From contig CP076040.1 of the NCBI GenBank assembly GCA_014529675.2, positions 1,302,001 to 1,366,000 of the forward strand: 64,000 nt of DNA, read 5' to 3'. This document shows positions 1-8,065 of the stretch, piece by piece. The notes under the pieces are model-generated. The model was given only the letters and a program-made list of their open reading frames with translations. It was not told the DNA's origin and ran no database searches. Every line of letters begins with the position of its first letter. The first letter of the stretch is position 1. The stretch comes from Opitutia bacterium ISCC 52 (lineage in GTDB: Bacteria > Verrucomicrobiota > Verrucomicrobiia > Opitutales > UBA2995). The translations under genes and the position numbers were made by a program.

Positions 1-458
1 TCCGCAGCGGCTAGCTCTTTATCGCGTGTTGCTGAGGCGGATTGGCTTTGTGCTGAAATTTCAGCCTGACGCTTTTCTGCAGCTTCCAAGGATGCCGCTA
101 ACGCATCCAGACGGGATTTGGTTTCAGCCGCCAGGCGTTCGGCTTCCGCACGGGCGGCTTCTTCAGCTTCCAGACGAGCCGTGACCTCGGCAATCTTCCG
201 CTTTTGCTCATCCTTGGCTTGTTGGATTTGTAGCTCGGCCATGCGGATGGCTTCTGCTTTTTCAGCTTCCAGGGCTGCGAGTTCAGCAGCTGTCTTTTCT
301 GATTCTGCTGTATTAGCCATGTCGGAAGCAGCGGAGCTGTTCTCAACGACAGCCTCACCGGCTTCGGAGTTAGAACCCGAAGGTTTTTGCAAAAATAATA
401 TCCAGCCTGCCAGAGCAAAAATGACAGCGATAACAAGGATGATGGTGTTTTTATTCAT
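1..458 (-). CDS. Membrane-anchored coiled-coil protein, C-terminus cut by the window edge
   Basis: I translated this frame from the minus strand: it starts at an ATG at 456-458 and stays open for 152 codons to the left edge, so the C-terminus is missing. Residues about 4-23 form one hydrophobic segment (IILVIAVIFALAGWILFL), a membrane anchor or uncleaved signal. From about residue 50 on the chain is almost all Ala, Glu, Lys, Gln and Arg in heptad-like order (ELAALEAEKAEAIRMAEL), a long coiled coil. It may be a periplasmic tether, a TolA-like or LemA-like protein or an SMC-like stalk; the visible part has no family-defining motif. The leader has no clear Shine-Dalgarno sequence; it reads AACCCAAGTTACC just before the ATG. 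Confidence 0.75.
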   Translation of the reverse strand, partial: MNKNTIILVIAVIFALAGWILFLQKPSGSNSEAGEAVVENSSAASDMANTAESEKTAAELAALEAEKAEAIRMAELQIQQAKDEQKRKIAEVTARLEAEEAARAEAERLAAETKSRLDALAASLEAAEKRQAEISAQSQSASATRDKELAAA

Positions 459-1021
459 TGGTAACTTGGGTTAAAATGACAGGTCGTGACGCTGACGAAG
501 GTTACGCTAAACGGTTACGAAGAATTAGGTTAAGGTTGTGGGATTTCGATAGAGGATTTCAGGTTTTACGCGGAATTACAAGGCTATGATGATCTAATTC
601 CAGAGTCCAAAAAGCGGATTTCCCGCAGGGTTATTAGCTGTTTGTTCTGCTGGTTCCGATGGTCGACCGAATGTAGAGACACATCGTCGAAGGAATTGTT
701 CTCAATCACGAATGGGGTGTGGCATATTCTGTAAACATGAGCCTCTCCTCAATCGGTCGTGGCTGATCGAAGGTGTAATGGCCGATCACATTTTCTTTCA
801 ACCAATCGTGATCGCACATCTGAAATCAAATGAGGCCCCGTAGACAGGTAATATTTGTGTTAATTCAATGGATTTGTAGGTTTCCTCTTGTTCCCCGGGA
901 CACGCTATACCGAAACTTAGCCTCAATAAAATCAGTTGTGTTCCAGGAGTCCCTGATCAAATAATAAATTGAGTTTGGTGTATGGAACTCCAAAGCTAAA
1001 CCGTTATCTCATCTATCCTAT
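459..1021. other. Intergenic region between divergent genes; no gene supported
   Basis: These 563 bases separate the divergent coiled-coil gene and sppA, so promoters for both should lie here, but I could not fix a convincing -35/-10 pair. On the minus strand a 37-codon frame (819 to 706) followed by an open stretch in a neighbouring frame to 584 looks mildly protein-like and could be the wreck of a gene. The evidence is too thin to call it. Confidence 0.4.
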
Positions 1022-2821
1022 ATGTGGCGATTTATTCAAAACACCTTTAGCAGTTTCCTCGGAACGCTGCTCGCTCTTTTCATTCTCGGATTTGGAGGGT
1101 TCTTATTGCTCCTGATCGTGGGGCTTAGCTTTCAGCAGCCGGTAGCTGACATTCCGGACGAAGCGGTGCTGGTCGTGGATCTCTCGATGAGCATCAACGA
1201 TAAGCCCCCTTCGGTTACCTTTGATCAGGCGTTACAGGATGCTATCGCAGGAAGTGCAGTTCCACAACTGGGTTTAAGGAACCTGCTCAATGCCATCAAG
1301 TATGCCAAAACGGATAATGCGATCAAGGGTATCTACCTGACCGGAAATCTACAATCGGTCAATTATGGCTCTGGCTACGCAGCGGTCAAAGAGCTGCGCG
1401 AAGCACTCGAAGACTTTAAAACTACCGGGAAACCGATTCATGCCTACGTTGTAAATGCCATGCAGCGCGATTATTACGTTCTCTCATGTGCCAACAAAGT
1501 GTCCATGAATCCTTTCGGCGAAATGCACTTCAATGGCTTGGGTATTGAGATGATGTTTTATGCGAACGCCTTTGAGAAATGGGGTATCGGGGCTCAACCG
1601 GTTCGTGTGGGTACGTTTAAAGCCGGGATTGAGCCGTATGTTCAAGATCATATGAGTGAAGCCAATCGGGAACAGACCATGGTATTGATCGAAGGTCTGT
1701 GGGATTCCATGGCGAGTGATGTTGCAGAATCACGTGGCATAAATCCTGAAACCTTGGATGAGCTCGTCGGTGCGAATCGATCGTTTGATGCTGAATCTGC
1801 CAAAGCAGCAGGTCTCGTTGACGAGCTGGTATATTTTGATGAGATTTTGGACGAATTAAAACGTTTAGCTGGAGACGACTCCGATGAACGCACTTTCAGT
1901 CAGGTCGATATTGCTTCCTACATTGAAGCGAAACCCATTCATGGTGACCGAGACGCGAACGACGAAATTGCTGTTGTTTATGTCGAAGGGGTTATCGTTG
2001 GTGGAGAAGGGGATTCGGCCCAAGCGGGGGGAGATCGGATTGCCCGTCGACTCAGAAGCATACGTCTCGACGACGACGTAAAAGCGGTAGTTCTCCGCGT
2101 GAATTCTCCAGGTGGAGGAGCCCAGGCATCTGAAATAATTCAGCGTGAAATTCGCCTGCTTAAAGAAAATAAACCTGTGGTAGCCTCAATGGGATATGTG
2201 GCAGCCAGTGGTGGTTATTGGGTATCCACTTATACAAACCGTATATTTGCGCAGGAAAATACCATTACCGGTTCTATCGGTGTTTATGGATTGATTTTTA
2301 ATGTTCAGGAGATTGCCAATAACCTTGGTATCACTTGGGACTATGCCGGCACCCATGACTATGCCGGTAGTTGGACCACCACCCGTCCACAAACCGAGGT
2401 TGAAATTGAGCAACTCGAAGAGTCGACCTCATGGTATTATGATCAATTTCTCGAAAAGATTGCCGATTCTCGTAACATGGATGTCGAGTATCTAGACACC
2501 GTGGCTCAGGGCCGTACCTGGCTGGGGAAAGATGCCTTGGACAAAGGGCTGGTAGATGAAATTGGCGGACTCGATGATGCCATCGAGCATGCTGCGGAGT
2601 TAGCCGGACTGTCGGAATACAAAGTGGTTGATCATCCCCGTGGAAACAATCTCGACGAAATGCTTCAAGCTCTCCTGGAAGGCCAGGAGTTGGATGTGTC
2701 AGTGGATCCTGCCACGCGTCTGCTGCGGACCTTTCAGAGGGAGTTAGATTTGCTCAAGTCCTTCAATGATCCCCGTGGGATCTATCTACTGCCAGAGATC
2801 AATTTTCAGTTTTTGAAGTAG
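1022..2821 (+). CDS. sppA: Signal peptide peptidase SppA, long (67K) type
   Basis: Membrane-bound serine peptidase that degrades cleaved signal peptides and other membrane fragments. It is 599 residues, the length of the long Gram-negative form with two tandem S49 domains. Residues about 12-37 form the single N-terminal membrane anchor. The Ser/Lys dyad is visible: Lys200 in VGTFKAGIEPY of the first domain and Ser396 in YVAASGGYW of the second. NSPGGGA at 361-367 is the glycine-rich segment typical of the second domain. The ATG at 1022 is chosen because it is followed at once by the anchor. It precedes sufT by 62 bases on the same strand and could be co-transcribed with it. Confidence 0.95.
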   Translation: MWRFIQNTFSSFLGTLLALFILGFGGFLLLLIVGLSFQQPVADIPDEAVLVVDLSMSINDKPPSVTFDQALQDAIAGSAVPQLGLRNLLNAIKYAKTDNAIKGIYLTGNLQSVNYGSGYAAVKELREALEDFKTTGKPIHAYVVNAMQRDYYVLSCANKVSMNPFGEMHFNGLGIEMMFYANAFEKWGIGAQPVRVGTFKAGIEPYVQDHMSEANREQTMVLIEGLWDSMASDVAESRGINPETLDELVGANRSFDAESAKAAGLVDELVYFDEILDELKRLAGDDSDERTFSQVDIASYIEAKPIHGDRDANDEIAVVYVEGVIVGGEGDSAQAGGDRIARRLRSIRLDDDVKAVVLRVNSPGGGAQASEIIQREIRLLKENKPVVASMGYVAASGGYWVSTYTNRIFAQENTITGSIGVYGLIFNVQEIANNLGITWDYAGTHDYAGSWTTTRPQTEVEIEQLEESTSWYYDQFLEKIADSRNMDVEYLDTVAQGRTWLGKDALDKGLVDEIGGLDDAIEHAAELAGLSEYKVVDHPRGNNLDEMLQALLEGQELDVSVDPATRLLRTFQRELDLLKSFNDPRGIYLLPEINFQFLK

Positions 2822-2883
2822 AGGGCTCATCCCAGTGCCATTTCTCTTGCGCTTTCCTCCCCCATGAAAAGGGTGGGTAAATC

Positions 2884-3435
2884 ATGGCGCAGACCTTTAC
2901 ACTCACTCGCGATACCAAGGCCACACTTATTCCAGCTGGAGACGTGTTATCTCTTAAAGAAGGCTTAGAAGTCCAAGTTACACAGGCACTAGGCGGCACT
3001 GTTACTGTGCAGGCCAATGGTGGACTGTATCGGATCGGTTCAGCTGATCTGGATGCCTTAGGTGAGGAGGGGCAGGCAGCATTCGCGGAAGAGGAAAAAG
3101 AAACAACGGTAGTTCCTGGCGAGTTCTCTGAAGACCAGGTATGGGAATCACTAAAGACCTGCTTCGACCCTGAGATTCCAGTCAATATTGTCGATCTGGG
3201 ACTCATTTACGATTTGAGAGGTGGCGAAGTAGCAGCAGGCGTGCACGACGTATTTGTTAAAATGACCCTCACTGCACAAGGATGTGGTATGGGTCCGAGC
3301 ATCGCCGCCGATGCCCAGCAAAAAATTGAAAGCCTTCCATCCGTCCGTTCTGCCCAGGTAGATATCGTATGGGACCCTGTCTGGACCCCCCATATGATCA
3401 GTGACGAAGGCCGTAAGGTTCTGGGGTTGAACTAG
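2884..3435 (+). CDS. sufT: SufT-type Fe-S cluster assembly factor (MIP18/DUF59 domain)
   Basis: A 183-residue protein with an N-terminal beta-rich part (1-75) and a C-terminal MIP18/DUF59 domain (about 80-180). The domain shows the family landmarks DPEIPVNIVDLGLIYD and the conserved cysteine in LTAQGCGMG, followed by a region ending VWDPVWTPHMIS. The N-terminal extension plus one DUF59 domain is the arrangement annotated as SufT, which helps in maturation of Fe-S proteins under high demand. No other suf gene lies in the window. A SufR-like Fe-S regulator is encoded 26 kb away, but a link is only a guess. The start ATG follows a G-rich leader (AAAAGGGTGGG). Confidence 0.85.
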   Translation: MAQTFTLTRDTKATLIPAGDVLSLKEGLEVQVTQALGGTVTVQANGGLYRIGSADLDALGEEGQAAFAEEEKETTVVPGEFSEDQVWESLKTCFDPEIPVNIVDLGLIYDLRGGEVAAGVHDVFVKMTLTAQGCGMGPSIAADAQQKIESLPSVRSAQVDIVWDPVWTPHMISDEGRKVLGLN

Positions 3436-3742
3436 GTCTATTGAAGTTGTTTGAGACGATCATAGTCTCACTATACCAATCAATTTGTATAGCGCACACC
3501 TGCGACTTCCCGAACGCCCACGATAAGATTTCGGATTTGACGGGATAAAGTTGTTGAGCTTGACGACTGAGTGGTGAGGGAGCGCACTTCGGTGCGTGAC
3601 TGCTGCCACGATGAAGGAATACTCGACAAATTTTCCCGAGGATGGGTTTGGCCGACTATCTATTGGCTAGAGCAGGCATTTGGGCTTCGGAGTTTTTCTT
3701 TATTTCCAAATCCTCCCAACCCCATCCGTTCAAAGCCGAAAT
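3436..3742. other. Intergenic region between converging genes
   Basis: These 307 bases lie between sufT and the oppositely oriented DUF5069 gene. Open frames here are short and compositionally unconvincing. A weak G-rich stretch (GAGGATGGGTTTGG, about 3640) faces a C-rich one (TCCTCCCAACCCC, about 3711) and might pair loosely. I see no clean terminator and no gene. Confidence 0.4.
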
Positions 3743-4132
3743 CTAAGACCAGGCTTCGCGCCATTGCTCAGGATGGTAGCGCCCCTCATCCATTTCGATG
3801 ATGTCGAAATCCGTCAACAACCTTGGATCTGGATTTACTCCGTATGACTCCATGAGCGCCGGTATAAATTCCTCCGTCTCATCGTCACGCCAGCCCCGCT
3901 TGCTCATAAAACTATTGTAGATCAGAATCTCCTCATCGGTCAGTCGACGTCCCTTTTCAAAATACCACTCAAGTACCTCTCGATTTGACTTCCCGGACAG
4001 CACTTCCTTCTTAACAAAATCGTATTCGACCCAAAGGTACCTGCAAGTTCGGCCGTCAAAACCATCGCCAAGCATATCAAAGTAATCCTCAGGCAAATCT
4101 CCTGAGGCATGCAGACGAATCTTCGAGCACAT
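3743..4132 (-). CDS. DUF5069 domain protein
   Basis: A small soluble protein of 129 residues, acidic and rich in aromatic residues. The pattern SKIRLHASGDLPEDYFDMLG, then CRYLWVEYDFVKKEVL, then VLEWYFEKGRRLTDEEI fits the DUF5069 family, common in Verrucomicrobiota and Planctomycetota and of unknown function. No signal peptide or membrane segment is seen. The ATG at 4130-4132 gives the family-like N-terminus. It is alone on its strand; an imperfect inverted repeat at 4178-4209 lies in its upstream region. The family call is from memory of the pattern. Confidence 0.7.
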   Translation of the reverse strand: MCSKIRLHASGDLPEDYFDMLGDGFDGRTCRYLWVEYDFVKKEVLSGKSNREVLEWYFEKGRRLTDEEILIYNSFMSKRGWRDDETEEFIPALMESYGVNPDPRLLTDFDIIEMDEGRYHPEQWREAWS

Positions 4133-4177
4133 TCGTGCAAAATAGAATAGTTTTCCTGTTTTTTCCCAGCAACTTGC

Positions 4178-4209
4178 TAGTCCTTCTATTCACATAGTGA
4201 ATAGGACTA
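4178..4209. repeat. Imperfect inverted repeat in the divergent promoter region
   Basis: TAGTCCTTCTATTCAC is followed after three bases by GTGAATAGGACTA; the arms match except for an inserted CTT-like bulge. It sits between the divergent DUF5069 gene and the rhomboid-like gene, and could be a regulator binding site or a transcribed hairpin. No poly-T follows on either strand, so it is not a standard terminator. Confidence 0.4.
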
Positions 4210-4328
4210 CAGTGCCTCAATAAGGTGCCCAGAAAAATCTAAGATGGGAGGGGTCTAAGTTCCACATCGCTTAAATCTGGACAGGTAAGGAACCGCTCCT
4301 TTGTTTAGGTCTCTTTATTTACTACTGA

Positions 4329-5105
4329 ATGGACTGGATCGATAAGTTGGAAAAACGACTGGGTGGCTTAACTCTAAGTAATCTCCCCATTATTATCATT
4401 TTTGGTCAGATCGCGGTCTGGCTATTAGTTTATAGTAAGGTTTATCCTGCTGAGACCCTACTTCTCATACCTTACAAAGTGCTTCAGGGGGAGGTGTGGA
4501 GGTTATTTACCTTTCTATTTGTTCCCGAGTTAGGATGGGGTCCGATCTTTTTGCTTTTGGGCTGGTATGTCTTTTGGTTTACCTCCCAGGGACTCATCGC
4601 TCAGTGGGGCGCCTTTAGATACAATCTTTTTATTTGGATGGGGTTGTTGTTCACCATTCTCATCTCATTTGTCAGTCCATTCAATTGGTATACCAATTTT
4701 TATATTGAATTATCGGTGCTACTCGCGTTCGCAACCTTGTACCCAAATTTTGAGTTCAGGCTTTATTTTCTCCTTCCGGTGAAAGTAAAATGGATTGCCC
4801 TGATCAGTTTGGGAATTCCTTTGATTAATTTCCTGAACGGCCCTTGGTCTGTGCGCTTAGTCATATTCGCATCTCTTGGAAATTACATGCTTTTTTTTGG
4901 TCGGGATCTCTACCGAACTCTCTATTATCGAAAGCGTAGAATTGATCACCAAAAAGACACTCAGGCTGCTGCTGCAGAAGCATTTCACACCTGTGCGAGC
5001 TGTGGGGCTACCGACAAAACCAATCCTGAACGGACCTTCCGTTATAAAGAAGGGGAAGGCGTCTGTGACGTTTGCTTGGCCAAAGAACCGGACGCAGAAA
5101 GCTGA
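4329..5105 (+). CDS. Rhomboid-like multi-pass membrane protein with C-terminal zinc ribbon
   Basis: The 258-residue protein begins with a short amphipathic N-terminus, then about six hydrophobic segments between residues 18 and 192, and ends in a soluble tail. The order and the phrase VLQGEVWRLFTFLFVP after the first helix match rhomboid-family proteins (compare GQxWRLxT). The catalytic GxSG serine helix is absent and no histidine stands in the last helices, so it is probably a rhomboid pseudoprotease. The tail carries CASC (about 223) and CDVC (about 247), two CxxC pairs spaced for one zinc ribbon. Substrate or partner unknown. Confidence 0.65.
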   Translation: MDWIDKLEKRLGGLTLSNLPIIIIFGQIAVWLLVYSKVYPAETLLLIPYKVLQGEVWRLFTFLFVPELGWGPIFLLLGWYVFWFTSQGLIAQWGAFRYNLFIWMGLLFTILISFVSPFNWYTNFYIELSVLLAFATLYPNFEFRLYFLLPVKVKWIALISLGIPLINFLNGPWSVRLVIFASLGNYMLFFGRDLYRTLYYRKRRIDHQKDTQAAAAEAFHTCASCGATDKTNPERTFRYKEGEGVCDVCLAKEPDAES

Positions 5106-5161
5106 TTTATAGATATGTGGCGGCATTGCGAGGACGCAATCGTCTCCGACTATTCCGCTTC

Positions 5162-5581
5162 TCAGTATCTCAAAATATCGACACCCGGATCTTCCACTTC
5201 GTTGGCAATGACGAAGAACACCAGGTGGTCCGTTTCGCTGGTGTTAAACAGGCGATGATAGGTGCCTTTCGGCTGGTAAAAGCAGTCACCTTTTTTGATG
5301 GGGAATTCTTCGTCGCCTCGACACATAATGCCTTCGCCTTCCACGACAATGAAAAATTCATCCATATGCGGATGGGCGTGTTGAGGACAATTGTGATGCC
5401 GAGGCAGAATCCTCGTCATTTCTACATCAAAGGGATGAATGGGATTACCTTCTTTCCCAGAACCCAAGGCTACCGATACATGTCGTCGAAGGCGTTTGTA
5501 CTTCTGGTTCTCGCCCCAGAAATTTTCAGATTCTCGGACATCATCTAAATTTACGATTGGAGGAATAGACATGAAGAGCAC
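5162..5581 (-). CDS. Small cupin-domain protein
   Basis: A single-domain cupin of 139 residues. The metal-binding motif 1 is seen as QHAHPHMDEFFIVVEGEG and motif 2 as KKGDCFYQPKGTYHRLFN, giving His, His, Glu and His ligands for one metal ion. Such proteins are dioxygenases, isomerases or sensors, and the substrate cannot be read from sequence. The GTG at 5579-5581 is preferred over the ATG at 5572 because GGAG lies nine bases upstream of it. It is followed by a 42-base gap and then lies convergent with the rhomboid-like gene. Confidence 0.75.
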   Translation of the reverse strand: MLFMSIPPIVNLDDVRESENFWGENQKYKRLRRHVSVALGSGKEGNPIHPFDVEMTRILPRHHNCPQHAHPHMDEFFIVVEGEGIMCRGDEEFPIKKGDCFYQPKGTYHRLFNTSETDHLVFFVIANEVEDPGVDILRY

Positions 5582-5610
5582 CGTAGTGATCTCCTCTCCC
5601 CCTTCAAAAC

Positions 5611-5865
5611 TTAATTCTGCTCGAAGGTCTTAATGTCTGGAATTCCCTTCTTACGATTAGCCAATCGGACAATCCAATAAACGATAGGAGTAGCGAACGA
5701 AAAGATTATCAGAAAAACGATCCACAGTATTTTTAAATTGGATGGTAAATCTGTTCTCCTAGCTACACTAATGAGTGCACTTATCCATAAAGGAATGAAA
5801 CCGAAAAGAAACAATACAATGAGGATTTCCATCGGCCCGAGGCCTTGAAGGAATGCGAGTGTCAT
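5611..5865 (-). CDS. Small two-helix membrane protein, PLDc_N-like
   Basis: An 84-residue protein with two hydrophobic segments (about 13-34 and 46-67) followed by the basic tail RLANRKKGIPD. The sentence-like order LKILWIVFLIIFSFATPIVYWIVR is typical of the phospholipase D nuclease N-terminal (PLDc_N) domain that often stands alone as a short membrane protein of unknown role. A second possible start at 5832 (MEILIV) would leave the same two helices. It lies 29 bases upstream of the cupin gene on the same strand and 36 bases downstream of the TIM-barrel gene. Confidence 0.65.
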   Translation of the reverse strand: MTLAFLQGLGPMEILIVLFLFGFIPLWISALISVARRTDLPSNLKILWIVFLIIFSFATPIVYWIVRLANRKKGIPDIKTFEQN

Positions 5866-5901
5866 GGGGAGTTGAGTTGAGGGTTCTGGATGGAAACTGG
5901 C

Positions 5902-6825
5902 TTATGCCAGCTCCACAAGTAATCGATCCATAACCGCTTTGGTCATGGCGACACCTTGCATGGGTGTCTGATAGCTGCCTTCGTACTCGATGCCAATGTA
6001 GCCGTGATAGCCATACTTCAATACGATCTCGAGGCAGCGTTTGAAATCGATGACCACTTCGTGTTCTCCGTGTTTACCGCGGGATACATTTGGATTAGGA
6101 TCTTTTGCCCAATCGTTTGCCTTGGCGCTTACCGCCTTGGCGTGAGGCATTAGGTCTTCCATACCTTGGTAGATATCGTAGTGTTCGCCGGTTTGGCGAT
6201 TGATGGTAAAGTTTCCAAAATCGGGCAAAGTTCCACAGCGGTCGTGGTCGACCATCTCCATGACTCCGCTTAGCCATTTTCCGTTGGAAGAAAGGCCTCC
6301 GTGATTTTCTACGATGACGTTAATTCCACGCTTTCCTCCAGCCTCACTGAGTTTGTGCAAACCATTGGCCGCGAGTTTCTGTTGTTCTTTATAACTGCCC
6401 TTGCTTCCTGCGTTCACGCGGATGGAGTGACACCCCAGGGTTTTGGCCGCATCCAGCCATTTGAGATGATTTTCAACGGTTTGATTGCGCTTGGCGTTAT
6501 CGGGATCACCGAGCAGTCCTTCGCCATCTACCATGACGAGTAGGCTTTTTACGCCTTCGCCGTCAGCCCGCTTAATCATCTCTTTCAAGTAGGCCTGGTC
6601 TTTGGCTTTGGTTTTGAACATCTGATTCACGTATTCAATCGCATCGATACCGAACGAGCGGGCGGTCTTGGCGAAGTCGAGATTATCGAGCTTGGAATAC
6701 CCACCGCGTTCGAAAAAGTGTTTATTCTTTGGGTTAACTAGGTGTTCTGGTCGTTTATTCAGATCAATTTTCTGAAACTTGCCCAGATAAATTCTATCGA
6801 TGGTATTGAAGTCGAAATCAACCAT
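5902..6825 (-). CDS. Sugar phosphate isomerase/epimerase family TIM-barrel protein
   Basis: The 307-residue protein resembles the AP-endonuclease-2/xylose-isomerase-like TIM barrel family. Family-like segments are VIVENHGGLSSN (about 170, a metal-ligand Glu), DFGNF (about 203, a metal-ligand Asp) and the C-terminal YHGYIGIEYEGS (about 270, with the last Glu). It has no evident signal peptide. Such enzymes isomerise or epimerise sugars and inositols with a divalent metal; the substrate is not predictable. It is the first gene of a minus-strand run with the PLDc_N-like and cupin genes, preceded by a REP pair that separates it from the M24 peptidase gene. Confidence 0.8.
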   Translation of the reverse strand: MVDFDFNTIDRIYLGKFQKIDLNKRPEHLVNPKNKHFFERGGYSKLDNLDFAKTARSFGIDAIEYVNQMFKTKAKDQAYLKEMIKRADGEGVKSLLVMVDGEGLLGDPDNAKRNQTVENHLKWLDAAKTLGCHSIRVNAGSKGSYKEQQKLAANGLHKLSEAGGKRGINVIVENHGGLSSNGKWLSGVMEMVDHDRCGTLPDFGNFTINRQTGEHYDIYQGMEDLMPHAKAVSAKANDWAKDPNPNVSRGKHGEHEVVIDFKRCLEIVLKYGYHGYIGIEYEGSYQTPMQGVAMTKAVMDRLLVELA

Positions 6826-6846
6826 TCCTCGGTTAAATTTACTAAA

Positions 6847-6913
6847 TCGGCAGCAAGCTACCTTCCTACAGTTTTCGTCGATCGTTTGATGTAGGAGAGC
6901 AGCTTGCTGCCGA
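6847..6913. repeat. Inverted pair of REP-like palindromes (type A)
   Basis: TCGGCAGCAAGCTACCTTCC (6847 on) faces TGTAGGAGAGCAGCTTGCTG (6890 on) across a 19-base spacer. Each unit has a GTAG head and an internal CAGCAAGCT-type palindrome. Related units recur at 23124-23146 and 49303-49325, all between genes, which is the signature of REP/BIME elements. Confidence 0.75.
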
Positions 6914-6927
6914 TTCCTATTTATCGC

Positions 6928-8061
6928 CTAGCGGAGTGCGATCTTATGATGGCTTAAATTTTCGGATCCTGATTCTGTAATAAGGTAGTTTCGCTCGATG
7001 CGTACGCCACCGATGCCTGGGATGTAGTTTCCTGGTTCTAGGGTTACGACATCTCCTAAGAGCAAAGTATCTGTGCTGTTTGCCACAATGGCAGGGGGTT
7101 CAGGGTGTTCTAGCCCGAGTCCGTGTCCGGCATGACTTGGTAGAGGTTCGAAACCTTTCGCTACCATGGTATCAGAGCAGAGATCGAAAATGGTTTTGCA
7201 GGAGATGTCAGTTTTCAAAGCTTCCTCACCAGCTTCCAGACTTGCGAGGCAAGCATTCATGAGCGCTTGCTGATCTGCAGAGGGTTCTCCTACTGCAATA
7301 GTGTTGGTAAAGTCACTTCGGTAACCGTCCAGGATCACTGAGTAGTCTAGAATGTATAAGTCACCTTCCTGCAGAGTGTACCCGATGGGTAGACCACCTG
7401 CTTTGGGTAGTTCGGCATTGTTAGCTCGGAAATCACCGTACACCACGCAAGGTCGTCCAGCTTCTTCTAGGACAGCGGCATGAACCGCTCGATAGACATC
7501 CATATCCGTTACTCTCGGGCGAACATACTCAAGTGCTGCCAGGTGGCCGGCTTCGCACGCTTGCATGCAGGTCATCAGATGCTCGACTTCGTCTGCCTCT
7601 TTCTTGCGTCGAAGAAATTTGATGACATCGCCCAGTTTGATGTTCAGCTCTGGTTTTCCTTCAATGGTTTCCAGGGCGGTTATGGCAAGCGAGTCTTCTT
7701 CCACGGCCCCGTTTCTTAGATCCAAGGTTCCAAAATGTTTCTTCAGGGCGATCGCCTGTTTGGAGTCTCGGTTTTCCACCGAGTTTTCCCCATCGTACCA
7801 GATTTCTGATACGGTTTCGTCTACATAGGCTTCACCACTCAAAGACTTGAGTGTGAAATTGTCGGCGAGTGCAGTAGCTTTTCCGGAGCGTTCCAAATGC
7901 AGCCATACGGTTTGACTGGCTGAGAAGCTGACTGGATTAACCCAGATGTTGGAGAAATACTTAACATGCCGAGGATTGGATATGAGCACCCATTCGACCG
8001 AGTCGGGTAGGGAAGCCCAGAGTCTTTCTCGGCGTTTGTTACAACCTTCTTGTGTTAGCAT
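6928..8061 (-). CDS. M24 family metallopeptidase (Xaa-Pro aminopeptidase-like)
   Basis: The 377-residue protein has an N-terminal creatinase-like domain (1-150) and a C-terminal pita-bread domain. All five di-metal ligands are present: Asp239 (YILDYS), Asp250 (YRSDFT), His313 (HAGHGLG), Glu342 (LEPGNY) and Glu356 (RIERN). It should cleave the residue before proline in small peptides, or act on a related amide, in the cytoplasm. It lies four bases downstream of leuS on the same strand, so the two are probably co-transcribed. The ATG at 8059-8061 gives a full N-terminal domain. Confidence 0.88.
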   Translation of the reverse strand: MLTQEGCNKRRERLWASLPDSVEWVLISNPRHVKYFSNIWVNPVSFSASQTVWLHLERSGKATALADNFTLKSLSGEAYVDETVSEIWYDGENSVENRDSKQAIALKKHFGTLDLRNGAVEEDSLAITALETIEGKPELNIKLGDVIKFLRRKKEADEVEHLMTCMQACEAGHLAALEYVRPRVTDMDVYRAVHAAVLEEAGRPCVVYGDFRANNAELPKAGGLPIGYTLQEGDLYILDYSVILDGYRSDFTNTIAVGEPSADQQALMNACLASLEAGEEALKTDISCKTIFDLCSDTMVAKGFEPLPSHAGHGLGLEHPEPPAIVANSTDTLLLGDVVTLEPGNYIPGIGGVRIERNYLITESGSENLSHHKIALR

Positions 8062-8065
8062 AAGT

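Noticed and set aside
584-819. Possible broken gene on the minus strand upstream of sppA (37 codons, then an open neighbouring frame)
   Set aside because: Two protein-like pieces joined by one frameshift in 236 bases are within chance; no family motif is recognisable.
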